Assembly (NCBI RefSeq): GCF_000226115.1
Contig: NC_016461.1
Span: 3,162,001 to 3,226,000 of the forward strand
Direction of reading: 5' to 3'
Length of the DNA: 64,000 bases
DNA from: Thermothielavioides terrestris NRRL 8126
Lineage: Eukaryota; Ascomycota; Sordariomycetes; Sordariales; Chaetomiaceae
Positions 32,628 through 44,481 of this stretch are shown piece after piece; within the stretch, counting starts at the first letter, position 1, and the number at the start of each line of letters is the position of its first letter. The position numbers were made by a program, and so were the translations under genes. The notes below the pieces were generated by a model that worked only from the letters and a program-made list of their open reading frames with translations, searched no databases and was not told the DNA's origin.

Positions 32628-34112
32628 TAGCGGATTGTGAGGCCCCTCACATTGCGATGCAGATCGCCGACACGCCACCCATGTGAACCAGACAGCATTC
32701 GGCGATCTCATTCCCCACCCAAGAGGCGCGCATTGAAATCGCGCGGCAAGTTCCGAACCCAGTTTCGTCCGGCGCGGAAAGAATTCCACCTTCGATGGAT
32801 TTGGATCTTCACTTCCGAGCCCGCTAACGTTAGTCTGGTGTCAGTTGGAAACGGCGAGTTAGTGTAGTTATGTTGCCCTAGTGTAGTGCATGTAGTGGAC
32901 AGACATCTCCGGCTCGGCAGCAAGCGACTACACACACTAGTGTACACCATACACTAGGCCCAACGGTCGACCCGGCAGTTGCCGCTGAAGTTGCGGACAC
33001 CCTTCTCCAAACCCCCTTCCCCCCCTTCCCCTTGGATGCCAGCATGGCCGCGCTGGAGTGAGCGCATGAAACCACGCACAGTCCGGGCTGCACAACGGTG
33101 CATCGGGGGGGGGCTGTCACAAGCTTTAAGGTATGGCGCTGGAGCCCGTCACGCGGGTAGCCAACCGGAGCCCCCAACACCTGCAGAATGGCGCCGGCTG
33201 TGGCATGCATCGGTGAGATGTCGTGGGGCCGGGTAATGAGAAACCTCGGTAGGTGGCTTGGGGAAACTCCATTAGAGAAAGTTGTGGAATCGACGGTGAT
33301 CACGTTCACGAAGGACGGAGAGGAGAACCAAAATTAAACCAACCACTGTAATCCGTACAGCAAGGCGTACTATTGGTGGCAGATCCATTCCGTCCTAATG
33401 TACGGAATACTCCGTCCTATGTAGGTTCCCTCCCTGGTGGGAGGAATCAAGACCATTGGCCCTACACTACGGATGTACATGTTTGCTCTCTACACTAGTG
33501 GACCGCTAACTAGTGTAGCTCACAGGCGTCGCAAGTGGAGCCGACTTAGTTGCCCAAGCCGACGAGCCACATCAATATGTCTCGCTGTGCTTTTTTTTGT
33601 TCTGCGGGATGAGAGTTCGAGGATTGATTGTCCGCGGGAAGTTGCCTCGCCGGAGTTGTGACTCGCTAACTCAAATAAGAGACTCAAAAAGCGGAGACTC
33701 AGAAAGAAGACTCAGGCTGTCCAGCGGAAGTTCTTCGGACTTTGCTCCGACTTGCCCCGACACTAAGTGTCGGCTTCACTCGCAGCGTGGCTGAGGCAGT
33801 GGCACGTTCCAGATTCCCTTGCATTGGGACTTCCAATTTGCGCGCCTTGCGCTATGCACATACACTAGCGTCATGCAGGCTACAACGGTGTCGAGACATG
33901 CGGACTGCCTCCCTACGCACTCCTCTAGGTCGAGCTAGCCGACATCAATAGTTAGGACTGCGAAAGCTTCCAGAATGCGCACAAAAAGAAGCTTGCGATT
34001 TCAAACGCATCCTCGTCTCCAAGACACGCTTCAGACGCACCTTCAACAATCCCAGAGCCATGCAACAGCATGCTGGGGGAGGACTGACACAATATAACAA
34101 GGCAAGACTTAA
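32628..34112. other. spacer, no supported gene
   Basis: Several TACACTAGTG-type palindromes (32932-32950, 33491-33500, 33510-33518) and a TACTCCGT motif near 33409. No gene was recognised. Confidence 0.45.
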
Positions 34113-34997
34113 TCAAAGCTTCTGCAGTTCGCTGTTTTCGATAATCCTCTCTTTGTATCCTTCCAGGAGAATGCGGACCATGGCCTTCGCAAGCTGATCG
34201 ACGCCGATTGCATTGAACAGCCTCCCGGAGAGCTTGCGAGCGACGCCAGCATCAGCAGGGAGGATGCCGCTGGGCCGGGCGCAGTAGACCGCGAAGCGCT
34301 TTGTCGCGTCGCCGTCGGCAATCTCACACAGACCCCGCTCGGTCTCTCCCTGCGGACGAAGTCAGCGGGCCCGGACGAACCGTGGATGAGGCTTGCATGT
34401 GTGTGATATGCAAGTATGTTGTAGTTGTATGCACCTTGATCCGGCGGGTGTCCGCCATGAAGTACAGTGGCTTCTGCTGGTCCCACTCGGCCAGGGCGCC
34501 GCTGCAGAAGACGAACCGGAACTGCTTGCCCTCGGGCAGCTGGGGCACCAAGTGCCCGAGGAACGCCTTGGCTGCGGCTTGGGTGTACTCGACGTGCACC
34601 TTCCTGGCAGTCTCGACGTCGGGGAACTGCGGTGCCCTCCCGCCGATGGCCCTATCAGGTCGGTTGCATCCGGCAGTCAGTGTATGTACGTACGTGCGTC
34701 CGGAATGACCGGCCCAACGGTAATCAAAAGTAAAACCCTGCGTTTGTGGATGAGCGAGACAGCGGCAGCGACCCACCACAAACACCCCTCGGCACCGGCA
34801 AGCCGGGCAAGCAGCTCGGGAGGGTAGGCCGAGAAGTCGTCGTGCTCAATGACGGTGGCCTTGGGGCTGTTGGTGACGGCCTCGGGCAGCGGCTTGCGCG
34901 TCAGAGCGAAGACGTGCGAGATGGCCGGGTTGGCAATGCACTGCCGCACCAGCGCGCTGCCGACCAGGCCGTTGCAGCCAGTGACGATGACCTTCAT
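34113..34997 (-). CDS. NAD(P)-binding Rossmann-fold protein (atypical SDR/NmrA-like)
   Basis: Exons 34997-34777, 34651-34435 and 34349-34113 join in matched phase to give 224 residues. The start MKVIVTGCNGLVGSALVRQC contains the TGxxGxxG dinucleotide-binding motif at residues 6-13. VFALTRKPLP follows as the second strand and loop that normally selects the cofactor, and RFVFCSGALAEWDQ looks like the later strand near the active site. The C-terminus AKAMVRILLEGYKERIIENS is helical. It resembles small fungal epimerase-like proteins that lack a clear YxxxK catalytic pair, so it may be a sensor or a reductase of unknown substrate. Location is probably cytosolic. Intron 1 (GTGGGT donor) was placed to restore CLWAIGG. 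Confidence 0.82.
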
Positions 34998-37900
34998 AGC
35001 GGCGACTTCCGGTGTTCAGGCAATTGTTGTTGTTTTTGTTTGTTGTTGTTGAGGCAGCTTTGTCATGGCAATGACAGATGGAAGCCCCACCCGCATTGGC
35101 TTCTCTCCAGTGGAGTGAGTGTTCAGAGAACAGGACAGTTCACCAGCCCCCGGCCTGGAAGTGGATCGAAATTGTCGGCCCTCACACGACTGGCGACCCA
35201 CATTCTCGGAACCAACCGCTCCAACCGAACTTCGCCGGATGGGATTCGGACCCTGGCCTGTGATCACCCGCACGATACGAAGGAAGGACAGCAAACTCTC
35301 GGGCCGAAATTACAAACTTTGGCCTCGATGCTTTGCAGTACCTACCTGTGTATGTAGCTTGGATGCTTCACAGTCGTTCGAACCAACGTCGCCACCCTCG
35401 GTCGCCAAAACGGTTAGGTGGCCCTCAATCGGCGTCGCGCCCGACCGTGCTCGGTGGACCACGGTTCCTGTTTGGCTGAGCCTCGTGTTGGCCTCATGTG
35501 CCGGGGGCGTTGTTTGCTGTTGTGGTGTCTGGCGCATGAATTCACCGAACCCACTTAATCTCGCGGCCGACTGATCGCCCACGCTGCTGGGCCGGTTGGC
35601 TCAGGTACCGTGGTATATGCAAACTGGCACTCCGTACTTTGGCGTATTATATGTTCGTGTGCTCCGTACTCTATACACAGTATGAGTGACATGCCATTGC
35701 CCAGCCATTTGCAGGCTGTTGAATTCCTGCGATGTTGTTGTGACGGGAGAGGAGCGTGTGGAGGCTCCCAACAGCAATAAGCAACACATCGCGGAATGCA
35801 GTGGCCAACATTACCGTGTATTCCGTATGAAACAACCTTTCGGCGTTCATTCCATATTCAGAGTTGTCCGCCAGGCGCTCGGGGCTTCCCGAAGCAGAGC
35901 AGCAAACAAAACGACATGTCGCCTGCACCGCCGCCAATCCCATGGCCTTGGGTCCGATCTCCTTTATGCTGGTAGCCAATTGTCTCCTTCACACACCAGC
36001 CTCCTTTTGAGACAAGACAAGCCTCGGCCCCCAACAACGCTCGATGCCGCCGACCCGTGCGCCACAGAGCGTGTTGCTTCCACTACACTAGTTATCGACG
36101 CCGAGGACATCACGTCGGTGGGGCACCCACAACCAACAAGTGAACGCCCGGCAGGAAGGAGTCGTTGGCGCCGAAATGGGCTGCGTCTCCTCATCAAACT
36201 TGTGCTGTCGGCAAGGAAACGCAGCACTTCAGCGGCAGGATGTACAGTGTGCCCAACACGGATCTCCATGCAGCCAGCGTATGTCCCCAAACTCAACTAC
36301 TGCGGTACACTAGTGAAAAGGCGAATGAGATCCAGCCAACTTCGGCGATGAAACCTACTTCGGAACAAGCTAATGGGACGCCGCCAACTGACAACCAGAT
36401 TGGTGAACTCGGCTGAAGGAACGAGTCAGGGCTGACTCCCCCGTGGCCCGGAGCAAGTCGCCCTCCCCTTCCAGTATGCTGGTGATGCTCACCATTCCTA
36501 TCACCGCTGATCCCCCATACTGACCCAATGGCCATTCCCGAGCCAGCCAGTGAGTGTGTCCCCCTCAGTCCGAATCAACGACAAGCTCCGCAGTACATAT
36601 ACCTCGGGACAATCAATCTAAGTTCCTCAGTCACAATCTACCACACTGCAGCAAAGCCAGTCACTTGGTTCTTACCAGGTAGCAGGTGTAGCAACCGGTG
36701 GTACTCTAGGGCCCAAGTAGATGTACGGGTAAAGCATAACTACTACTCAGACCGCTCCTTCAGGGTTCGTATGCTTGAATTTGAACAAAGGATTGCAATT
36801 GCTAACCGTTTGTTGTTGGCGACATGAAGACCCGCTCGAAAAGTTTAAATCTAGTCACATATCCCGGCTAACAGAACGAATCAGATGCTGGACTCATCTC
36901 AAATATAACAGATCAGTCGAGATCAGAACCGCTGCGAGTGCTGCTATTGGTAATTTTTGCATCTCTTTGTTTAGGAATATGTTGCTCAAAGATATCGTCA
37001 TCATTCGATTCGACATTTCAGTGATGCCCTGTCCCATGACACAGGGCGGATGGCTGACGACATTGCGACTGAGCAGCCCAGCAATAAGCAACCAGGGCTC
37101 ACAGCCTCCTTGCTGCCGAGATAAACACAATATGGCACTCTTCGGACAGGTGAGCACCCCGGCCACCAAACAACGCGCGCTGTCTCTGTCTGTCTTGGGA
37201 CTTCAGCTCAAATAAGTCGAGCTTCTGGAGGATCGATGGCTGACTAGGTGGCTGGCTGGGCGGTCTGCCACCTGGTCACTTGATTGAACGCCCCCAGGCA
37301 AGCCAGGGGAATTTCAGGGGCAGTCATCCGCACCTGCCGCTCAATCAGGAAGTCTCTCCCAAGCGAAGAAGCATCGCAACAGGAAAGCGTCCACGGGCGA
37401 TGCCGTGCGTGCGGTTCTGGAACTGTTCCTGACTGCTTGATTGAAGGCGCACTGGCAATACTGGACACGTGGGAAGTGGTCGGTCTCGACTTTGTCTCTC
37501 TCATTTGATTCAATATGGACTCGTAGTGCTCACATATGTGTTACCAGGCACATTGTAAGCAGCTACGATGATAGCCCGTGGACTATCGACCATTCTGCAT
37601 CCCTGATACTTATTTGCTTCAGCCGCCGAGACAATGCCAACCATTGTAAACGCCCGGCGAAGCCCCAAAGGCCTGCGGGCAATTGTGCGCGCGTATTGTG
37701 ACATTAGCTACTATCATGTGATGGCTGTTTGTGGTCGTGGAATGTGAGCTAATAATGTGAACGCAAGTTTCGAGGCGAGAAAAAAAAAAAAAAAAAAAAT
37801 CTAGTTGGCTTACCCATCTGTAATATCTAGACCCAATTGGGGCTAGCAAGATGGTCTTGTGCTATCAGCTCAACCGAACATGGTCTGAGGCATTGACCAT

Positions 37901-40900
37901 CTTTCAATTCTTGAATCAATGTTCGGAGGTTAGACCGATGGTCTATTGGCAGTTGGAAGTCGCCTTGCACCCTGTCTGAGATGCCAAGGCTAATCATACG
38001 ATGAATATGAGATGTAAGGATGGCTGATTTATCCTTGACAAGAGACTATCGCTGACAAAGATGCGCGGGACGCCAGTCGGACCCTCATAGATGGCTTTTC
38101 GCCTCTTTGACAAGGCGGTTCTTTGCCAAATGCCGCCATTATTAGGCGTGGGATGGAATTCCCGCGAGAGAAGAAAGGAAGGAAGGAGGGAGGGAAAATA
38201 AAGGCACTGGCGAACCAGGAGACCTGCTGGTTATTGGTCGACAATGGCCTTGTGTGAATGAGAGGAAGGGTTGGGTAAAGGATTTGGTGAACAACCGGAC
38301 AACTTCCCCTCAATCCCCTCGTGTCTTGAGTGCGGCTCATCTACTCTTTCAAGTCCAAATCTTGGACCGATGAGGTGAAAATTTGACAGCCTCAGCTCCC
38401 TCGTCTGAATTCCTGGTATAATATAACAGAAATTAGCGACTTATGAGACCCAATAGACTTTAACTGCACGAAATCTCGTGGTTCCTCTTGGAGGAGGCGT
38501 CCCCAACCTTCGTTCAGGCGGCCAGCGCGGCTCACTGCTGTGGAACACTCTGCGCCATCTATCCAGGAACGCACATATGGCAACTGCGAACCTCAAGGTT
38601 TGTACCCTAAATGATCGTACCAGGCGTGTGTTGCTTGTTGTCAAGATGAGAACGAAATGGCGCTGAACAGGCTTTGGGTCCTGCTGATCTTCTGGTTTCC
38701 AGTGTTCTGGCATCTTTTATGCAATGGTTCTCTCCCGATTGAAAGATTGAAGAGCAGCTGTCTCCACTTTTCCGTCTCTTTCTGATGGAAAGTCAGGGTA
38801 AATGGCGGTGTTCTGTGAGGTACGATGAGCTTGGACGTTTCGAGGCTTCGAAGACTCCCTAGGCGCTTCTCCTGATCGCACATGACTGCATTGTCTAAGT
38901 GACCGGTCGTCCTCGCTGATTTACCCTAACCGTCTTGGCGAATGTTCACCCCTACAAATCTAATGAGAACATCATGACCCGTCGCTTTTATGGGCGGTTC
39001 GATGAATTCCGGACTGCCCCTCATCGCTTCAGCGCTTCAGAAGGGGAAAAAGGGTCAGTCTCATTCTTCTTTTCATGAATGCCCTTTCCAGGATTCTGCA
39101 ATCAGGCCACCTCAATCGAACTCCTGGCCGCGGTGTTGCTTGCTCTGTCTCGCGCATGACTGCTGTTGGTCGTCGGATCCAAGGGTTGCCATTGACAACA
39201 CTGGGCTCGGAGGCTGTCCCTGGAAGAAACACAAAAGTAAGCTCACAGATCTAGGCCCCATTCCCACAGCTCCATCGCATGGCTTGATCAACAAGGCGAA
39301 ATGACGGATGAGATTTTGGGGGGAGTTCTCGAAGCTCAGCTGGCCAGGGGTCCTGGTAATTCCAGATCTTTGTGGACATCGTGGTCTACTACACTAGAAG
39401 AACATGCCCGAGAATTACCTGCCTGGATTGGTGGCTTATAGCGTGGCAACCTGAGGAAGGGATGCAATCAGCTGTGATCACACGGCCGGACCAGAGCCAA
39501 TGGGGGGAGTCCAACTCGGCTGGAGAACTTGCGCCAAAGCCAACCCTGCAACGCTGCCGGCGCCAGGGTCGAATTTGGGACTTGCCCATGGGGGGAGACA
39601 ACGACGGAGCAACTTGGAACTTGGATTTCCCTGCCGCGGAAACGGGGAACTGGGGACAGATGCCAATAGCGGCACTACAAAGGGTTAGGAAACCTGGGGA
39701 AGGCCCCCCCACGACACCCTCACGTGATCGGCGGCTCCTGCGAGAGATCGTCGCTAGTTCCCCGATTCAATTTCCGCGAGGGAACTCCATGGACTCTTCC
39801 GTACACTACACTAGTGGTGTGCACTTGGGCGATCGGCGATGTGGACACAGCGCCTTGGCGGAGGGTTGCATCGGGTTGCGCTGGGTTGCAGGAGGTCCAA
39901 TTGCAGTGGGTCGCACCGCGATCATGTTGGAGGTTGCAATCTGTGGCCTGCGCTGCCCCCACCAACATCCAAACTGCCGGGAACAGTTGGATGCGGGGGC
40001 CAACGGATTGGAGAAGCCATGCCTCACTGCTCGGGCGAGCTGAGGCCGGGAGCAGACCCCGTGCACTACTCCAGTGTACCTGGCCTTGCACAGTCGTGCA
40101 CATGCACCATTGGCGCAACTTTCACCGCCAGAAGTTGGGCTTGCATTGGGTGGGCGCCAGGCATCGGGGAAAGCACGGCCCTACAGAAATTTGCCCCTGA
40201 GTCCAGTCGTTCGCTGGCGAATGGCGGGGTTGAGCGAGATCCAGGACAGGGATGCTCCCTATCTCAGCTTTCGCCCGGGCGTGGGGGTCGAGCCCAAATC
40301 CGGAAGCTTCCACTGACACGCGGTGTTCGTTGTTTCCGCCGCTGCCCGCTGCCCGGTGCCCGCTGTCTGATCAGGTTGTGCAACGGCCGCCTGACCAGCG
40401 CTGCCCTGCTTCTGGCCGACATTTTCCGCAGCCCACGTCCGTGGATCGCACAATTCCCGTGCTGCTTCCGTCCATCGTCCGCCTCTCTCATCCCTCCGCG
40501 ACCCCGGTGAGAGGTGAGCAACCTGCACCATTCGCTGGTGCAGACCCGCTGTTGACACATCGAATGCCTCCCGAGCGCGGTCTATTCCACCGAATGCCCT
40601 GCGAAATGCAGTCAAAGCCCTGCGAGAGAGCCCGAGGGCACCGGAGAGCGCTGGTGATCGATCTGACGGATCCAGCATCATCTGAATGACTGCGCCTTGG
40701 CGCCCATTCGCCCCGGAGCACGGCGGGGGCGGTGTCAGCAGCGCGTTCCCGTGATCACCTCGCGACACCCAAGTGGCCCAAAACATGCCACGCAAGCCCT
40801 GTTGCACAATGGCATCAGCGTTTGCGCTTGAGAAGCCGTCGGGATGTTCCCCGCTGCGCCCCATGGCCTTAGCTTGCTTCATCCGGAAACCCCCACGCGA

Positions 40901-41285
40901 GCCAGGTTGCCCAAGGGGACAAGGGACACAACCGAACGACGCCGAGGAGCCTCATCTCACTGGCCCCAGCACGGCAACAAGTTTATAGATACGGCCAGGC
41001 CTCCAACTGCTGTCTACTCTCTCTTGACTCTTCCCCTTCATGCTGTCCCTGTCGAACGTACATGTACATCGCCCGTGGCTTTCAACCCTGTTGCTAGGTT
41101 GCTTTCCTGACCGGCCTGACAGGGCTGAACTTGAACACACCCGAGTGCGCCTTGCTTATTCCCACAAAATTTGAGAATCGCCTGTTCTTATACCACAACT
41201 TCCTCAATTTGCTCCTTTCGTCCTCCACGTTTGTCCACCGCGGACGTACATCAAACACGGAGACACACACACGAGTTGACACACA
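34998..41285. other. 6.3-kb gene-poor region
   Basis: The longest stretch with no supported gene. Long frames (for example 35686-36351, 39372-40043, 40259-40882) overlap on both strands and carry no motif. An A20 run lies at 37780-37799. TACACTAGT palindromes occur near 36084, 36306 and 39807. It could hold non-coding RNAs or old repeats, but I see no direct sign of them. Confidence 0.45.
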
Positions 41286-42401
41286 ATGGAGCCCTCATCA
41301 CTTGCCCATGACATGCCCATCACGCCTCCCCCGGGCAGGGCGGTGCCCAGCGACCAGCCCCAAGCACCCATGCCGCTCCCCAAAGGCGTCTACGTCCCCA
41401 TGCCCGCCTTCTTCACCCCAGCCGTCCCGTCACCCTCCACCTCCCAGCAGCCAGTATCCAGTCTCGCCGCAGACCCAGACAGCATCGACATCCCGGCCAC
41501 GCAACGGCACACCGCGCGCTTGCTCGCGGCCGGCGTCACGGGGCTCGTCGTGCACGGCTCCAACGGCGAAGCCGTGCACCTCTCCCGTCGCGAGCGGCGC
41601 GCCGTCATCGAGGCCGTGGCCGACACGGTGCGCCACGAGACCGACTCGCACTCGCCGGTGCCCATCATCGCCGGGTGCTCGGCGCAGTCGGTGCGCGAGA
41701 CGCTCGAGCTGTGCCGCGAGGCGCGCGACGCCGGCGCCACGCACGCCCTGGTCCTGCCGCCGGCCTACTACCGCGGCCTGGTCGGCGTCGAGGGCATCCT
41801 GGGCTACTACCGGGCCGTGGCGGACCGCGGCGCGCTGCCCGTCGTCGTGTACAACTTCCCGCCGGCCGCGAACGGCGTCGATCTCGACTCGGACGTGCTG
41901 CTGCGCCTGGCCGAGCACCCGCGCATCGTGGGCGTCAAGCTGACGTGTGGCAACACGGGCAAGCTGGCGCGGCTGGTCGAGGGCGCGCCGCGCGTGCGAG
42001 GCGGGCGGGACGACTTCTTCGTCGGCGGCGGCAGCGCCGATTTCATCCTCCAGGGCTTGGCGGTCGGCGCGCACGGGACGATCAGCGGGTTCGCCAACCT
42101 GGCGCCGAGGGCGTGCGTGCGGATCGGCGAGCTGTTCGAGCAAGGGCGGCTGGCAGAGGCGAGGGCGCTGCAGCACGAGGTGGCCAAGGCGGACTGGCTG
42201 GCGATCCGGCACGGTTTCGTCGGCGTCAAGGCTGCCATGCCCATCTTCCACGGCCCCGGGGAGGACTCGTGCGCGGTGCCGCGACTGCCGTTCACGAGGT
42301 TGGAGGAGGACAGCCAGGCCGTCAAGGAGATAAGGCAAGGCATGGCAGGGGCGCTGGCGATTGAGGCGAGGCTGTCGGCTGAGGCGGCCAGCAATAAGTA
42401 A
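41286..42401 (+). CDS. DapA/HOGA-family aldolase
   Basis: A single exon of 371 residues from ATG 41286. It is a (beta/alpha)8 class I aldolase of the dihydrodipicolinate synthase superfamily. Key residues are visible: GSNGEA at 91-96 (carboxylate-binding GxxGE), the YNFP motif with Tyr189, and VGVKLTCGN with the Schiff-base Lys218. FFVGGGSADFILQGLAVGAH follows as the next strand-loop. The first 30 residues are a Pro-rich extension not found in bacterial DapA. Fungi make lysine by the alpha-aminoadipate route, so lysine DHDPS activity is unlikely. The better candidates are 4-hydroxy-2-oxoglutarate aldolase or the 2-keto-3-deoxy-L-galactonate aldolase of galacturonate breakdown. Sequence alone does not choose between them. 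Confidence 0.9.
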   Translation: MEPSSLAHDMPITPPPGRAVPSDQPQAPMPLPKGVYVPMPAFFTPAVPSPSTSQQPVSSLAADPDSIDIPATQRHTARLLAAGVTGLVVHGSNGEAVHLSRRERRAVIEAVADTVRHETDSHSPVPIIAGCSAQSVRETLELCREARDAGATHALVLPPAYYRGLVGVEGILGYYRAVADRGALPVVVYNFPPAANGVDLDSDVLLRLAEHPRIVGVKLTCGNTGKLARLVEGAPRVRGGRDDFFVGGGSADFILQGLAVGAHGTISGFANLAPRACVRIGELFEQGRLAEARALQHEVAKADWLAIRHGFVGVKAAMPIFHGPGEDSCAVPRLPFTRLEEDSQAVKEIRQGMAGALAIEARLSAEAASNK

Positions 42402-44481
42402 CAGGAGGGGTATCCGGTCATTGGACACACAGTAGAGTTGTTTGTACGATCTCTTTGGGCGAGGCAGTCAAAAGCTACCGGCACGGTTGGGTCGGGGAAT
42501 AGGGAGTTTTGGCTAGGGGTGCGGGACCCTCGGGTTCACTTCAACAGTTTTTCAAGTCACTGGATGCTCCTACTTGCTAGAGAGGCCCTAGAGCGCAAGC
42601 ACTCGGTTATCGTCGAGCAAATTTGTGGGTAAACCTTGTTGTCTCATTTTCTTGTCTTTTCGGATGTTTAGGCCCTCCAGCAGCGAACCCGGAGAGAGTC
42701 CCTCACGGCAAATCTCCAATATGGAAAACACAAAGGCAACGCCAGAAGGCCTCATTTCCTCAGTCCGGTGCTATGGTGACCAGACCCACCTATGTTCGTA
42801 TCTGAGGATCTAAAGGGCTGCTATCGATGGTCTCTCGTACCACTTCCCAATCTTTCAAGGTCCCACCCATGGCTCATATCAAGCGCTCGCATCTCAACGC
42901 CCTCGTCGTTTGGGAGAAACAAACACCCGGCAGAAGTCCCCTCCTCCTCATATATAGCCCACTCTCGCCTTACTTTTCTTTAGACGCCTTGAGCTCCTAT
43001 CCTTAGATCCAGAAGGATATTGAAAAGGATATCTCATATGTGTGTGGTGCGGCAAGGGAAGGGCTACTTGGTTAATGACCCCAAGAGAACACATATCTTC
43101 GTCGCCGGGAGGGCGGACGGGGGGGAGGACGGGAGGGCAGCCGTGGGTGTTCGAACGGCGGAGGGGAGGGTTGGTAGAGGGCTGGTTGAACTTGGTGGCT
43201 GCGCGAACGGAAGTCTTCGCGTCTCGACGGCTAGCTGCAGGTGAAGCACGGGATGGTCTGCTACAAGCCGCCGCCAGCGAGCGTGGGGGGACTTAGGGAG
43301 TGAGGGAGGGAGTGAGGGAGGGAGTGAGGGAGGGAGTGAGGGAGGGACTGAGTGAGTGGCCCTGTGCAACCCCTCGGTGCCGTACGGGTCCATGTACGCT
43401 GTTTAGGAACTGACTGATGACGGGTGGGCTAATAAGCGGGCACGGAAGCGTGGGGGGGAAGGCGGGTGAGACGGCGAAGCAAAGCGTAACTTGAACGCTG
43501 TGGTGTGTGCTGGTTCCGGGGTGGGATGGATGGAAGGGAAAGATTCTTCAGCTTGGCCAAGTCGGATTGCTTTTTCTTTTCTTTTCGAATCTCAGCCTGC
43601 TCGTGTCAAGAGCTTGGGGCCAATCAACCGGTGCAGGAGTACGTCCCTGAAATGCTCTCCCAGCCTTGAGGGATTGGATCTGTGCATCCGTGCCTATGCT
43701 GTAACGTGGGTCGTACGCTGTGTGCCTTGTGTCAACGTCGCCCGGCCTGAGTGGACTGGCCTGGGCTGCCTTCCGTGGGGGTCGGGCGAGGCTCTACAGG
43801 TTCAGACTGACGCCCTGCCGGAGGGTCAAGAGGGCCGGTCTAGCTGGGTACGGGACAGGATGAGCTTATTGTACTCCGTATGGCATGTCGAATCATCTTA
43901 TTAGCGCCCCGCAACCTCTGGCTCACGGGTAGAAAGCGGTGTCGCCCTTGTAACGGGCCATTATTATTCACAGTCATTTCCGCGAGCTAGTCTCAGTGCT
44001 ACACAGCAGGATGAGCATGTCTCACACTATAACATTGGTGGCCGCGTATGCGCCTGATCTCTGCTTCCTGCCCAGCGGCTTGCGTCTTGTTCGGCGGGTG
44101 CCCGGCTGCAGCTGCAGCGTGTCCATGTCCTCCAACATCCGACGGGCGGTCCCAAGTGAGAACCAGCCAGCCACCACCACCACCGACCGTAACCGGGCGT
44201 CTCTGTAGGACCAGGCTGTGGCACGTTGAACAGACGTGGGGGGTTATCTGACGCCACCGTGAGTCATGGTTGCTGTGGGCGGTGCTAGAACGGGAGACCG
44301 GCACCAGCGGAAGAGACGCGGCTCGCAACTCGGGTTCGGTGAGCCCCGCGGACTGATGTCGTTTCGCAAAGTGTAGTCATGGTTGGTCCTGACCTGCAGG
44401 CGATGGCCAGGGGCGTCAGTTGGGCCTAGGTGTTGCACGGTGCAGCCAGTGGTTTGAATTCATCGCTCAAGCAGACGTCCT
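42402..44481. other. spacer with 12-bp minisatellite
   Basis: No gene supported. It contains the GGGAGTGAGGGA tandem array at 43296-43347 and a TACTCCGTAT motif near 43871. Confidence 0.45.
43296..43347 (+). repeat. GGGAGTGAGGGA minisatellite
   Basis: About four copies of a 12-bp G-rich unit in tandem. The spaced GGG runs could form a G-quadruplex. Confidence 0.85.

Noticed and set aside
35686..36351. 221-codon plus-strand ORF
   Set aside because: No recognisable domain, no homogeneous composition, and no neighbouring exon structure.
39372..40882. Several frames over 200 codons on both strands
   Set aside because: They overlap each other heavily, carry no family motif, and fit chance open frames in GC-rich DNA.
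41430..42428. 332-codon antisense ORF over the aldolase gene
   Set aside because: It is a shadow of the GC-rich aldolase codons. The sense frame has the full catalytic set.
43064..43393. Repeat-encoded SLPP protein on the minus strand
   Set aside because: It is the translation of the 12-bp minisatellite and has no other protein-like sequence.
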